From the NCBI GenBank assembly GCA_029953675.1, contig JAMWBK010000002.1, positions 3,348,001 through 3,412,000 on the forward strand: 64,000 nucleotides of DNA, read 5' to 3'. The notes under the pieces were generated by a model. That model worked only from the letters and a program-made list of their open reading frames with translations, was not told the DNA's origin and did not search any database. Below, in pieces: positions 22,782 through 35,825 of the stretch (positions within the stretch are counted from its first letter, which is position 1; each line of letters begins with the position of its first letter). The stretch is from Rhodosorus marinus. Its lineage: Eukaryota; Rhodophyta; Stylonematophyceae; Stylonematales; Stylonemataceae. A program made the translations under genes and the position numbers.

Positions 22782-25700
22782 CGACACCAAAGAGCTCCCC
22801 CAAGCCGCCCCAACCTCGAGATCCTTAGGACCCTCCAGGATCGCTAACTCAAGATTCTCCCTGCTAAGATTCAACCCTGCCAAAGCCCGCCACAAGCCTC
22901 AAAAATTCAAGCAGTTCTCGCACGGAACTTCCCCAAGAAGCCTTACTCTCTTCAGCACGTACCGATTTCCCTCTACTCCTTTCTGAAGCTATATACCAGA
23001 AAACCCTCCTTACTCTACAACTCCAAAGAGATACGCCTCCTTCTCGAAACAATCCGAATTTGATATCGACTGGATACAGACAATCGTTTCCAAAGCTCTC
23101 AACGCCCAACTTAGATACCCTCTCCTCATAGCATGGCACCTTGCTCCTTTTTCTCCAGGCTCAAAAACTCATCACCAACGATGCAAATCAGCTCCCCTTC
23201 TCACTGAGCCATCTAAATTTCCATTTCGGGGGAAAAAAACTAAACGGGGTCAGCATGAAATGATTAGCTATTGAAAGAAAAAAGAAGCTTGCCATGATGA
23301 AAGTACAAGAAAACAATATCATCGCAAAGTTTTCTCCAAAAAAAATCACTGAATAGCTTTCTTCTAGTGGAAATATTTACCCATACACCAGATAATTCTA
23401 CAGATAAAAGGATAGAATCTTTAACCAAAATACTTAAAACGGACTCGCTTTCGTATCCATCCGCTCGGAAACGGATCATTCTGCAATGAAAAGTTGTCAA
23501 AAAATATCAAAACATATCATTCCTACCGAGCCACAATCTCAGTGGGGGTAGATCCAACCTCTTCCGAAAGAATGTTCTGATCGAGCATGAATTGAGACAT
23601 GATCATTCACAGCTGCACAAAAACAAAGGATATTTAGATATAGTTCCCCAAATAATAGAACAAAACTTTTTAGTTCGTATTTTTAACTATTTTCATGAAG
23701 ATTTACGGTGTCGGGATTTCATTTAGATGGACGGAAAATCTGCGAAAATATTTGTGTTTTTCTGTAGTACGGTTTGGCCCACCAAGCCCGGCTGATGAAG
23801 GCGGTTATTTGACTAGGTGCCAATCAATTTCAGTTAACCCTGTCCACCAAATTGGCTGCCAGTGGACCGGTGGAACACAAACTCCCTAAGTCTTTGAAAA
23901 ACGATAATACGCTAACCAATAATAAACGTACACAAGAAAACGAATGTCCAATTAAATCACCGTACGTTAACAATTTCGGATATGTTTTTTGATTTTTGGG
24001 AAAGTTCATTGGCCAAAGAACCATGTTGATTCTCTTTATTTCTGAATTTTTCAAGAGTACGAAAGCTTCCCCCTTTTTTTTTACCTGCTTTTAACAGTTT
24101 GGCAGATTTTTCCAAGACGAATCGGGCCATTTGTCTTTTTAGTCAGCGGATGCAGTCGCAATGTCGTCTGCCCCGCTTTAGGCTTTTAGCCCGCGCGTAC
24201 TCAAACAATACCTTCCCAATTTTTTTTCACTTTTTTTTCTTTCTCTCTCTTGCTTGCGCGTGTTTTCATGCGTCTGGCTTTTGAGTGTATATTATCTTTA
24301 GAACGAGAGCGGAACTCATACTGGTGCGGATAGAGTGTTATGGGAGCCGAGCAGCACTCAAACATCTCAAGAAACAGTCACTAGGAGTGAGCTAACTTTT
24401 GTTGGCGAATGAATAGTTTGCTACGGGCTTGGAATTTCCACGCTGCCCCCTTCAAGATATGGTTTATTTTTATTTCACTGGACCACAAAACAATTTATTC
24501 GCGATGCTGTGCGATCTCAGCGGGCAGCTGGTTAAGGGACAGCGCGGTTTGTACTGTCGTGGGGGCAATCTGCAAGACCCTTTCCGGTAGACCTGTCATG
24601 CGCAGTGCACAGGTTGGGTCGCTGAGGGTTTTAACCTGCCAGACATAGATAATGACAGTCTAGTCTGCCCATCTGGATTTCTGCACTCCTGAACGGTATC
24701 AACCTCTCCTCTCCAAACGAAGCCTTTTTGTCGGGTTTCCAACAGCGTCACCACCGCGTCGTGGAAATCTGTACTAGGATATCTGTGGGCACGATAGTAG
24801 CTCATATACGGAACGGTAAACAGTTGCCCCGGAGCCGCAGGCTTTTGGATTTCGCGTTCGTGGTTCAGCTTTTCTCGACCGGTAGGAGCGAATGCATGCG
24901 AACGTTCGAGTTTTGCACAAGGCATGCTTGGGGTCCGACGGAGATCCGAACTCATCTTTCCCATCTGGGGAAGTGAAACACGCGTTTGTGTTTGTGTGTT
25001 GTTCACTTGTTGCACACGGTTTTGACGCAGTGGGTGGAACCCTGTTGTTCCCGCAGGGTTGTAGCGCCTGTATTGCGCACGGACTGCTACTTGTTCTAGC
25101 GAGGGCTCCCTCCCCTTAAGACCCGAACCGAACCCAAAAGGTCCCAATGCTTGCAATTCGTTTTCGAACTGCAACTGTGAGGGTTGCTCAACGCTACCAT
25201 AAGTCTCGGGAACCGAACAGCGGGCAAACCTAAACTAGAGCGGCCGAATGCAACCGGGTCGTACCATTCAGTTGAGAAATCTAGAGCTTTTCAGTTTCAA
25301 CACCTTGTATTACGGGTATTCTTACTACCTATTACTATGTTCTTTTACCAGGTTTGCACAAATGCTACCCAAACCTACCCGTCCATGACGAGATCCGACT
25401 ACGCGCTTAACTGCAAAATAAATATGTCGTCCTCATCACTCAAGGTTTCGAATCTGCTCCATTATCCAAATTTATCGAAATTACTGAAAATATAGCCAAT
25501 CAATGACACATGATCCAGTTTCTTCCCTGAGAATTGATATCTCGGCCCCGCGTGATTAGGAATTAAACTAGGGTATCCAAGCAACAAGTATTATTTCTAA
25601 AATATTGATTTATAAGCCAATTACTCTTAAGAACCACACCGTCACTAAAAACTCTTTTGAAAATCTTTTCTTTCAAAGGAGCAGGGCAGCAACAAAAATT

Positions 25701-25973
25701 GCTCGGATTGACTCGACAAAGTTTCAGTGCTTCGTTAGTCAGGTCTCGGTGAAGTCGATGGGGGTGGGGATGGGTAGAGTTATGCCAGAAGCAGGCTTGA
25801 GGGCAAAGGTGGTGTATTTTTTTTGTTTTTGGATGAGCTGTGATTTCGATGTGGGGAGCTGAATTGCTTGGCCGGAGGTACAGCAGTGGGGAAAGGAGGA
25901 GATAGGGTTGAAAAGGGTGGGCCTGATTCGAACTCGCGTTTGCTTTGTGTACTGAGTGAGGCGCGTAATCGGT
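22782..25973. other. Intergenic, 3.2 kb, no supported gene
   Basis: AT-rich blocks (23230-24060, 25430-25680) alternate with mixed sequence. A 192-codon frame at 24596-25174 (-) starts with TTG, not ATG, and has no family features; it may be a fragment of something or chance. The region 25750-25960 is G-rich and probably the leader of the next gene. Confidence 0.4.
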
Positions 25974-26870
25974 ATGGATGATGATGTCGAGATGGCTCGG
26001 GAAAACCGAGTGCGTGAGGGGGATGATTTAGAAGCGGACGTTGACGACGTTGATGATGAGGGAGTTAGGGCTGTGAGGGAGAAGCATCAGAGGTTGTTCA
26101 CGAGAGAGATGAGTGAAGTGGACAACCCCGCGAGAACCGTATTCAAGAAGTTGGGTTTCACATCCTTGTCGGTAACGGGTGAACTGGCTGCGGAGTTTGG
26201 CATGGGTGAAGGTCTTACCTCCAGGCGGGATGAGCTGAAAAAGTATCTTGAAAATCGTATTTATGAGAGAATGATGCAGCTGTACAGGAAGGGAGAGGAT
26301 CCACTTGGAATTGTGCTGGGGTTTGGGTTCTCGGCGGAACATGGTAAGGAGTGGTTGACTAAGGAGGGTTTTGAGGTCAACCTATGGGAGGGAGACATGA
26401 TTGGCATATGCTCGGCGCTCAAGGCTTTTTTGAAGCTGCGAATTCAGAGGTCACTCAGTTTAGACAGGCGACGACGAATACATAGACGACTACGTCGAGA
26501 GAAGGCCCGGAGGCCTCTCTCTGACATGAACTCGAGCGCCAGTCGTAACGACTGGAAAATTCTCAAGACCGGCACTAATCGAGAAATCAGCGATCATTTC
26601 CAAAAGTCATTCTCTCGATTGGTCTCTAGGCTTCCGGAGGGCAAACTAGCCACCGAGGAGTTTGCTTGGCTCGCAGATCCGTCGTCCTTTTCGATAGAAG
26701 TCAGCAGAGAACCTAACGACCAGCTCCGTATCCACGTAACTTGCAAATGTGGCACAAAGTTGCGGCTCTTCGTCACTCACACGACCGCCAACATCGGAGC
26801 TTTAAGGCGCCACCTTTTCGGTGCAGGCAAAGAGGCGGCAACATGCAAGTTGATGAAGGTAGTCGAATAG
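25974..26870 (+). CDS. Unrecognised basic protein with a Cys/His C-terminal segment
   Basis: Intronless frame of 298 residues from the ATG at 25974; an in-frame GTG at 25956 was not used. I do not recognise it. The N-terminus is acidic (MDDDVEMARENRV, then a run of Asp), the middle holds helices and a very Arg-rich stretch (DRRRRIHRRLRREKARR), which could be a nuclear signal. Near the end, TCKCGTKLRLF is followed by THTTANIGALRRHL and a last Cys. The C-x-C, then N-x-x-x-L-x-R-H-L order vaguely recalls a BED-type or hAT-type zinc finger, but the Cys spacing is not canonical. The long uninterrupted frame and composition suggest a real gene. Confidence 0.6.
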   Translation: MDDDVEMARENRVREGDDLEADVDDVDDEGVRAVREKHQRLFTREMSEVDNPARTVFKKLGFTSLSVTGELAAEFGMGEGLTSRRDELKKYLENRIYERMMQLYRKGEDPLGIVLGFGFSAEHGKEWLTKEGFEVNLWEGDMIGICSALKAFLKLRIQRSLSLDRRRRIHRRLRREKARRPLSDMNSSASRNDWKILKTGTNREISDHFQKSFSRLVSRLPEGKLATEEFAWLADPSSFSIEVSREPNDQLRIHVTCKCGTKLRLFVTHTTANIGALRRHLFGAGKEAATCKLMKVVE

Positions 26871-27146
26871 AGCCCACAAGGGACAAGCCTATGACGGATC
26901 AATTCTGGTCCAGGACCGCCCTATATATATATACGTGGAGGTGTTCTCCCAGTCCGGCAGCGTAGCTCGGTTAGAGCCGAGGTTGTTGAGCTATATTTGG
27001 CTTTGGCTATAGTATTAAATTTCGCCTCGCTGGTGTCTTACTTCCCGTCCACGGTGAACCACGCTTTCTGGAATTGGCCATATCTTTTTGTGCGAGAGTT
27101 GAACCATCTGCAAATGTCGGGGTACAAAGAGAGCGGTGCGCACAAT
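26871..27146. other. Convergent 3' flanks
   Basis: Short spacer between the unrecognised gene and the ABC ATPase. It contains a CTATATATATATACG stretch at about 26922. No gene seen. Confidence 0.4.
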
Positions 27147-28054
27147 TCACAGAAGCTCACGTTCAACAGGATGGTGACTATATCTTTTGTGACGATCAAA
27201 ACGAGGGAGTAGACTAACTTGTTGCGTTCGTACCCGATCTGCACATGTCAATAGAATTCCAGGATCGTGTGTAACGATTACCACGGCCATTTGATTCTTG
27301 AGGTTTTCAATCAGTTCTACGATGCCCCGGTGGCCACGGCGGTCAATCCCAGCAAGCGGTTCATCCATGATAAGCACTTCGGGCATCGGTTGCCTCATTA
27401 ACTGGGAGGCTAAGGAAAGCCGTCTCTTTTGACCACCGGACAACTGTCTCGGGTTCTGCAGCAGCGAAACATCGTAAAGTCCAACCTGCGGGGACAAAAA
27501 AGTCTGTTTGAACAAACTTTGTCGATGCTCCTCATAACTGCTCCGTTTTTTCGTTTGTGATTCAGTACCTGTTTCATGACTTCACGCACGAGATCGGGTG
27601 TTGCATAGTCACGACCAACGATCAGTTCGTCTAGTATTGTGGAACCTAAGAAGTAGTTCCCCGGGAATTGGAAAACCGAACCAACAGCCTTTCCGAGATT
27701 GTTTGAGTTGCTCCTCTTTCCGTTTAGGAGCAGTTTTCCTTTGGAAGGCGTATTATACCCCGCCAATAAATCCATAAGAGTGGTCTTGCCGGTACCATTC
27801 TCTCCGACCACCACAACCACTTCATTCCTCTCAACGCGCAAATTGATTTCTTCGAATAAGTAGTATCCCCATCTCGTCCCAGGCTCCTTCAACCAGCAGT
27901 CAATCAGCTCTAAAACCGGCGTTGGTTTCTTTACCCCGGCGTCCCTCCCTTGGTCGCACAATCTCAGCGTGCGTTTTCTCCGCGCGCGGGGAGAGAAACC
28001 CACCGAGATGTACGACAGTTCAGGACTTAATCTGCTACAAACCAACTCCGCCAT
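27147..28054 (-). CDS. ABC transporter ATP-binding subunit, plastid NAP/ABCI (ECF-A-like)
   Basis: Single ATPase domain with no membrane segment, so it must work with partner subunits. Exons 28054-27569 and 27485-27147 (intron 83 nt) give 274 residues. The first about 45 residues are basic and Ser/Arg-containing, a likely plastid transit peptide. Walker A is GENGTGKTT (about 84-92), Q-loop SVFQFPGNYF, signature LSGGQKRRLSLASQL, Walker B EVLIMDEPLAG, D-loop IDRRG, and H-loop VIVTHD. The domain resembles bacterial ECF/cobalt-type EcfA and the plant soluble ABCI proteins such as NAP14/ABCI11. The substrate is unknown; metal or cofactor supply to the plastid is the usual suggestion for relatives. 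The C-terminal about 30 residues after ADRVR are not family-like, so another exon or a divergent tail is possible. Confidence 0.85.
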
Positions 28055-28662
28055 TTCTGCAGCGTGAAAGTGCCTACTCTCTTAAGTTGACGATGGCCTT
28101 TTCCCCCCAATGCGAGCCCAAGCAGCATGCACACCCCATGATGAGGACATGAGCACTCCAAACCGTGGAGTCGCGGATGTGTTCGGACCTAGCTTTAAGA
28201 CCGCGCTCGTGATCTTGGAAGATGACGAGGAAGTCTGACAAATGGGATTCTCTTTAAACCGGCAACGCTCAAGGCTGCGATTCAGAGTTTGACCTTATCA
28301 ACTGGCCCGTTGGAGCGGCGGCTCGGATTGAGGGGATCAAGTTTGCTATCGACCATGACAGAGATGATGTCAGGGCTGACAGTGCATGTTATGATCTCAA
28401 CGGTCTCTACGAGACTAGATGAGAACTAGGGTCTGATTTCAAAACAAATCTCGCTTGGAAAGAACTTTTCGCGTCTCCGAAACGCTCAGATGGACGAGTC
28501 GTAGGAATTTCGCCTATATTTGAGTTCTCCTGCATGCGGGTTTGCACGGCTTCCGCACTGTCCACGTTTCTTGTTATTTTTTTTGGCGGCGAGGGAAGGG
28601 GGGGTTGAAGGAGCCTGTGCATTCAAGTTTTTGGATACGTCGTCTCTATATTCCACTTCTTT
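28055..28662. other. Spacer between ABC ATPase start and proteasome gene end
   Basis: Holds the promoter of the minus-strand ABC ATPase and the 3' flank of the minus-strand proteasome gene. Open frames here are short. No gene is supported. Confidence 0.4.
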
Positions 28663-30995
<2,333 letters not shown>

Positions 30996-31682
30996 CTATC
31001 TGATTACAAACATTGCCAAAACTACCAGTACCCAGACGATTACGGCAATCGCAAGTAGGATGTAGGATCTGAAGGAATGAAACCACGAGGCTCTCGAATA
31101 TTTGCCTAGTCCTCCACGAAGCTTGCCTACTTGTTCCAGGTTCGAATCCACAAGCCTGTCGACATCTTCCACTGCATCGCTGCTTTCTTTGATCTTTTTG
31201 CTCAGGTTCTCCGCACCATGCTTCATGTCGCCGACTCGTACAAGCAGCAAGTTCATGAGTTCTTCCTGTATTTCCCGTTGCTGCTCAACCTCTTCGAGAC
31301 CCTTGCCTTTTCCACCAGAGCCGGATGCTCCGGAGCCATGGGAAGCTCCTTGATTTCCTCGATGCCGTAATCCCAGGAGCTCTTGTCTCTCAGGTACCCT
31401 ACCGGAATCTATACTCCTTATGCCTTCAAAAGCGGCTTCAACTTCCTTTATCCTCCGCTCATACTCCGTCAAAGTTGATGCCCCTGGATTTCCTAGACAT
31501 TCTTTCCAACCCCGATTTCCTCGTTTCAATACGTCTAACCTTGTACGGCATCCATGAACCACCTCCCTCAATACCTCAACACCACCCCTCCCACTCCGGA
31601 CGTCATCGAACAATCCCTGCGCCGAAGTCAAAAGTCTTCGAAGCTCCAGCTCCTCCCAGAATAGCTCCCCACGAATCACCAT
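30996..31682 (-). CDS. USE1: USE1-like SNARE (Golgi-to-ER fusion)
   Basis: Tail-anchored Qc-type SNARE that acts with the Dsl1/NRZ tether in retrograde transport to the ER. One exon of 228 residues from the ATG at 31682; an in-frame TTG upstream was not used. N-terminal half is helical (LFWEELELRRLL, then EYERRIKEVEAAFEGI). A Gly/Ser linker leads to the SNARE-like helix starting QQREIQEELMNLLLVRVGDM and continuing through SKKIKESSDAVEDVDRLVDS. The C-terminus is a single hydrophobic anchor (about 206-227) ending FVIR. The start QxEIQEEL with the layout of helix, anchor and very short tail fits USE1. Other Qc-SNAREs cannot be fully excluded. Confidence 0.75.
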   Translation of the reverse strand: MVIRGELFWEELELRRLLTSAQGLFDDVRSGRGGVEVLREVVHGCRTRLDVLKRGNRGWKECLGNPGASTLTEYERRIKEVEAAFEGIRSIDSGRVPERQELLGLRHRGNQGASHGSGASGSGGKGKGLEEVEQQREIQEELMNLLLVRVGDMKHGAENLSKKIKESSDAVEDVDRLVDSNLEQVGKLRGGLGKYSRASWFHSFRSYILLAIAVIVWVLVVLAMFVIR

Positions 31683-32840
31683 ATGTCTATCTTTTTTAAC
31701 AAGGGCCTCAGCAAGCAACTTACTTCACCCTCGAGTAAAGAACCTATCGCTCTTCGCATGGACCATCAATTTCCTATCCCATCCCCCGTTGTTATCCTGG
31801 AGGTTTAGGCTACTACGACCAGCCCAATCTTGCAGACGGCTATTGTTGCCTAGCGCGTCCTTGACAGCGGTCAGAGCAGAACGTGCGCCTATTGTGTCTG
31901 CCTCCACTGATCACGTCGGCGGGGAAGATCTGCTTCTACATTGGCAGATCTATCGATCTCATTACGTGCCGCGAATAACACTGTGATCGCCGATGGGAGA
32001 TTTTGGACTTTTCCCCCTTTTTTTTTACGAGGCGGACATGTACAGCTTTGCTAGCACCACTCCGCTGTAACACGTGGGCAGACAATATGGCCAGCGGGAC
32101 AAACTGTCCCAATCTGAGGAGGTCTCGATTATGACGAGGTTGGTTGGTACTAGACAGTCGACGGTCTAGAGCTAGTGACTTATTCGAGTCGAATAGGTTC
32201 CAGGCTCCGAAGATGTTGGGGCCTATTTCTCATGCCTAAAGTCCCGGGTCCAACCCCTTCGTTGCGGAATTGTGTGGCTCTGCAATCACACGTTGCGAAG
32301 AGAATCTGTGCTTATCCTCAGCTCTCCAAAGCTGATTATTTCGCCTAAGTCAACCTTCGTGATCCACCCCATCCTCTCCCCACGCCTCCTCGGTTCTCAT
32401 CCGCTGTGTCCGCTGACGTTGAACTTCGGACTCGAAAGCCTTCCAGGCTAGAAACTACTCTGGCCACCACCAACCAATAGCTTCATCGTTCCGTATTTGT
32501 GGAGGTCTACAAGCCAGTGCTGTTCATTGATTGTCTAACTATCCGCACTCGACTGAACTGGCGGTAGTTCTCGATGGCGGTCCCATGGGTGTGCACGTGC
32601 CCGCTTGACACGAAGTGGCGACCATAACGTTTACACTTTTGACTTGGACACGGGGCACTGCGTGATCTGGGTGTAAGGACTCTTGTCCTCTCGCGTTGAG
32701 TGCAGGATTAGGAGGAGAAGTGTTTCTAAGAGACCTATGTTGGGTAAAGGCTAATGATAATAGCCCTCTGGACAGTGCTCGTTTGGGCTTGGGTGGTTGG
32801 TTTATGTTTATTGGTTTTGGATGCTTTTCCTTATTAGAAG
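31683..32840. other. Divergent upstream region of USE1 and the coiled-coil gene
   Basis: A stretch of about 1.16 kb holding both promoters. A 60-codon minus-strand frame at 31725-31907 lies directly upstream of USE1 but is not needed by it. No gene is supported. Confidence 0.4.
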
Positions 32841-35825
32841 ATGCTAGGCGGGAGGTTTTCAAAGTTCAAGGAGCGAGCTAGTGAGCTCTACCAAGTAGCT
32901 TTGGAGACTGCGGCAGCTGAGGAGGAGAATGAGAAGTGTGAAGCTGAGCTCGCTAGGAAGAAGGCGGCTGAGGTGTTTGGAAGAGGAACGGAGAATGTCA
33001 CTCAGGAGAGCGGGCTTGAGAGGGACGAGGGGCTCCACCGGAGCGCCGACGAGATTGATTCTGATGTCGTTGTACATTCTCCAGTGGATTCAGATAGACT
33101 TACTGTGGTTTCCCTGACTGGCGGGAGCGATTCGGAGTTGCTTCGGAAAAGAGTTGAACGACTAGAGTCTGAGCTGGCGTTGAAAGCTGACGAACTTCTG
33201 GAGGTTGAGAAGAAGCTGAAAAGGGCAGAACAAAATGGCATTAACTCCAACAGAATTCCTACTTCAAAAGATCCGGATGGAAACTTGCAAGCGATGCAAG
33301 CGCTCCTCAGCCAAAAAGAGTCCGAGCTCCACATGCTAGACGTGGAGAGAAAAAACTTCAAAAGGGAGGTCAATTCACTTGAGAAGCTCGTCGAATCGAA
33401 GGACAAGGAGGTAAAAGCTGCGAGAAGCGATCTTGAAGAACTCACCGATGAGTTCGTGGGTATGCAGAACAAGCTTGAAGACGCCGAAGCCAGGCTGCTG
33501 AGAGCAGGTGGGGCTCTGTCCGACCAGTCATCGCCCCCTCAGTTTTTGAGCGGGGCTGAGCTCAGCCCTCGACTGGCCTCACTCCAGAAGGAAGTTCGTA
33601 TTTTGGAGAAGGAGCGGGACGATGCCAAAGAACGAGCATCGAAGGCTTCAGAGCTTGCGCAAATAACGTCCGAAGAATCTGACTCAATATTGAAGGAGAG
33701 GGATGTTGCCCTAGCAAAGCTCCGAGAGGCGCAGATCCGAGCTGAGGAGTCGTACGTGATTGCTGAAAATGCGAGGGAGGGCCTTTTGCAGGCTGAGAAA
33801 CTCATTGAAGAGAAAACCCAGGAGGTTGAGCTCGCCCAAGCGGCGTTGAAATCAGTACAAAGCGGAGTTATCCCTGGAGAGGAGTCCCGCGCAGTAGATG
33901 AAAATTCTCTCATGGAGAAAGAGGCCGAAATTCAGGATCTCCATAGAAAACTCGGCGAAGCCGAAGGCAAAATTGAAACGCTGAGCAACGACAAGAAAGA
34001 CGTAACGGCATACCTTCAAACTGCGAGAAGGGACCGTGACAGAATAGCAAACGAACTGGAAGTTACACAAGCCCAAATTGAAGATTTTGGGACTGAGTTG
34101 AGAGGACGAGAGAGTGAAATAGGCAAGCACAAGATGCTTATCGAGGAAATTCAACAGGAGAAAAATCATTTGATGCAGAAAGAAGCAGAGTTGATGGATC
34201 AGGTTTCCTCGTTGAGGGCAGCCGCAGAGGAGCTTGAAGCGACCAAAGCTCGCGCTTCGAAGTCAGAAGAAAGGCTGAAAGCTGACCTCGAAAGCTCGTA
34301 TGAGGAGGTAGAAAGGGTCAAGCAAAACCTTTTGGAGAGCTCAACAAGGGCTGGGGTCCAGCTGCGTGAGCTTGAATCATCGGGTCGAGAGAACTTGGAG
34401 CTCAAGGATGAGCTGCTAAAGCTGAAGATGAGTGGCAAAGACATGACAAGGCGGTTGGAGGAGGAGATTGCTTCAGCGGCGGAGGCGGAAGAGAAGGTCA
34501 AAACTCAGTCGCGGATGGTTGAATCATCCGCGCAGGAGATAAAGGAGCTCAAGGAACAAATAATCAAGCTGAGGAGCGAAGTCGAGGACTTGGGGAAGAG
34601 ATTACAAGCAGAAACTTCGATTTCAGATCAGCTAAAGGATAAGCTGTATAATTCGGATCAAGAGCTTGCGGAAGCATCGCTGGAATTGCAGAGAATGCGG
34701 GCCCAGATGTCGGAGGGCGCCGACGCGAAGGCGGAGGAGGAACGCCTACTGAAGGAGCTGGAATCATCTAAAGCTATGGTGAGCGCCCTGGAGAATCAGG
34801 CAACCGAAAGTCTCGCTGATTCTCAAAGGGCAGCGGGGGATCTTGAAATGGAAAAGAGCATGGCAGCGGAGTTGGAGCTCCAGCTGAAGACTGCTAGGGA
34901 CCAAATTCTCGACCTCGGCAAGGAGCTAGAAATCGCAAGAAGTAGGACGGATAGCAAGAGCGCAGATCTTGTAGCCAAGCTGCGGAATGATCTAGAAACT
35001 GAGAAGAAAATCGCCGAAGCGAAACATTTGGCCCTAGCGCGTGCAATGGACGACGTACTTGAGCTAAAGAATCAGCTCGAGCGTGGAGGATCAATTTCAC
35101 AAGAGCAATCCGGTGAGATGAACAACGAAGCCAGTCAAGATGAGAGCGAAAGATTAGCTGCAGAATTAGAAGTGGAACGTCAACGGAGCGAGCAACTCGC
35201 GATTGAAGTAGAATCGAGGAAGTCGGAACTCTTGGAAGTGGGATTAGAGCTCAACAACAGTAGGACTGCCCGCAACGTACTAGATGACAAGCTTCACGAA
35301 GCTGAGAGTAGATTCTCGGCACTGGTGCTCGAGTCCGAAAAGCAAACTGCGGCAGTTGCTGCGTCCAGAGCAGAACGGGACTCGCACATATCTGCCCTTC
35401 AACAGCAAATCCAAGAGCTCGAAGGACATCTGTTAGATGAACGAGAACGGCGTGATGTTCTCCGGGAAGGGCCAGGAGAAACTGAACAAGATCGAGTCGC
35501 AGATCTTAACCTTCGACTGGAAGAGGCAGACCATTCTCGAAAGCGAATGGAAGCAAGAATCCAATTTTTGGGGGAGGAGCTCCATCGGACCCAGGCGACA
35601 CTAGATCAAGAGAGAGTAAGGGGAGATGAGAACGAGTTGGCTGCGGCTAGAGCTCGACGCTCGCTTCAGGAGAACGTCGTGGTTACTCCATCGCCTAGGC
35701 GAGCAACATCTACGCCGGATGATAGCAAGAGCTTGACCCTTGGCCAGATGCTACGCAGGCTCGTGCAGGAGGATCGAGGAAGCAACGTGGATGAAGAATC
35801 CCTAGTTTTTGAGAGGTTAATTTGA
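32841..35825 (+). CDS. Long coiled-coil protein (golgin-like), 994 residues
   Basis: Intronless frame starting at an ATG in good context. Except for the first about 40 residues and short breaks it is heptad-rich coiled coil with many Glu, Lys and Leu (e.g. RKRVERLESELALKADELLE). The N-terminus MLGGRFSKFKERASEL is basic and amphipathic and could contact membranes, as in golgins. The last about 70 residues are non-coiled, ending LTLGQMLRRLVQEDRG and VFERLI. I do not see a GRIP domain or a transmembrane anchor. A golgin or TMF-like tether is the likeliest role, but coiled coils resemble each other by composition, so no orthologue is named. Ser-rich frames on the opposite strand are shadows of it. 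Confidence 0.85.
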   Translation: MLGGRFSKFKERASELYQVALETAAAEEENEKCEAELARKKAAEVFGRGTENVTQESGLERDEGLHRSADEIDSDVVVHSPVDSDRLTVVSLTGGSDSELLRKRVERLESELALKADELLEVEKKLKRAEQNGINSNRIPTSKDPDGNLQAMQALLSQKESELHMLDVERKNFKREVNSLEKLVESKDKEVKAARSDLEELTDEFVGMQNKLEDAEARLLRAGGALSDQSSPPQFLSGAELSPRLASLQKEVRILEKERDDAKERASKASELAQITSEESDSILKERDVALAKLREAQIRAEESYVIAENAREGLLQAEKLIEEKTQEVELAQAALKSVQSGVIPGEESRAVDENSLMEKEAEIQDLHRKLGEAEGKIETLSNDKKDVTAYLQTARRDRDRIANELEVTQAQIEDFGTELRGRESEIGKHKMLIEEIQQEKNHLMQKEAELMDQVSSLRAAAEELEATKARASKSEERLKADLESSYEEVERVKQNLLESSTRAGVQLRELESSGRENLELKDELLKLKMSGKDMTRRLEEEIASAAEAEEKVKTQSRMVESSAQEIKELKEQIIKLRSEVEDLGKRLQAETSISDQLKDKLYNSDQELAEASLELQRMRAQMSEGADAKAEEERLLKELESSKAMVSALENQATESLADSQRAAGDLEMEKSMAAELELQLKTARDQILDLGKELEIARSRTDSKSADLVAKLRNDLETEKKIAEAKHLALARAMDDVLELKNQLERGGSISQEQSGEMNNEASQDESERLAAELEVERQRSEQLAIEVESRKSELLEVGLELNNSRTARNVLDDKLHEAESRFSALVLESEKQTAAVAASRAERDSHISALQQQIQELEGHLLDERERRDVLREGPGETEQDRVADLNLRLEEADHSRKRMEARIQFLGEELHRTQATLDQERVRGDENELAAARARRSLQENVVVTPSPRRATSTPDDSKSLTLGQMLRRLVQEDRGSNVDEESLVFERLI

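Noticed and set aside
24596-25174. 192-codon minus-strand frame
   Set aside because: It begins with TTG, has an ATG only about 70 codons in, and shows no domain, signal or repeat pattern. Kept only as a remark in the intergenic entry.
26955-27000. tRNA-like start GGCAGCGTAGCTCGGTTAGAGC
   Set aside because: The D-arm-like part is suggestive, but no matching anticodon arm, T-arm or acceptor 3' strand follows within 75 nt.
31130-31160. tRNA T-arm-like string GGTTCGAATCC
   Set aside because: It lies inside the USE1 coding exon on the opposite strand, and no acceptor stem or anticodon arm surrounds it.
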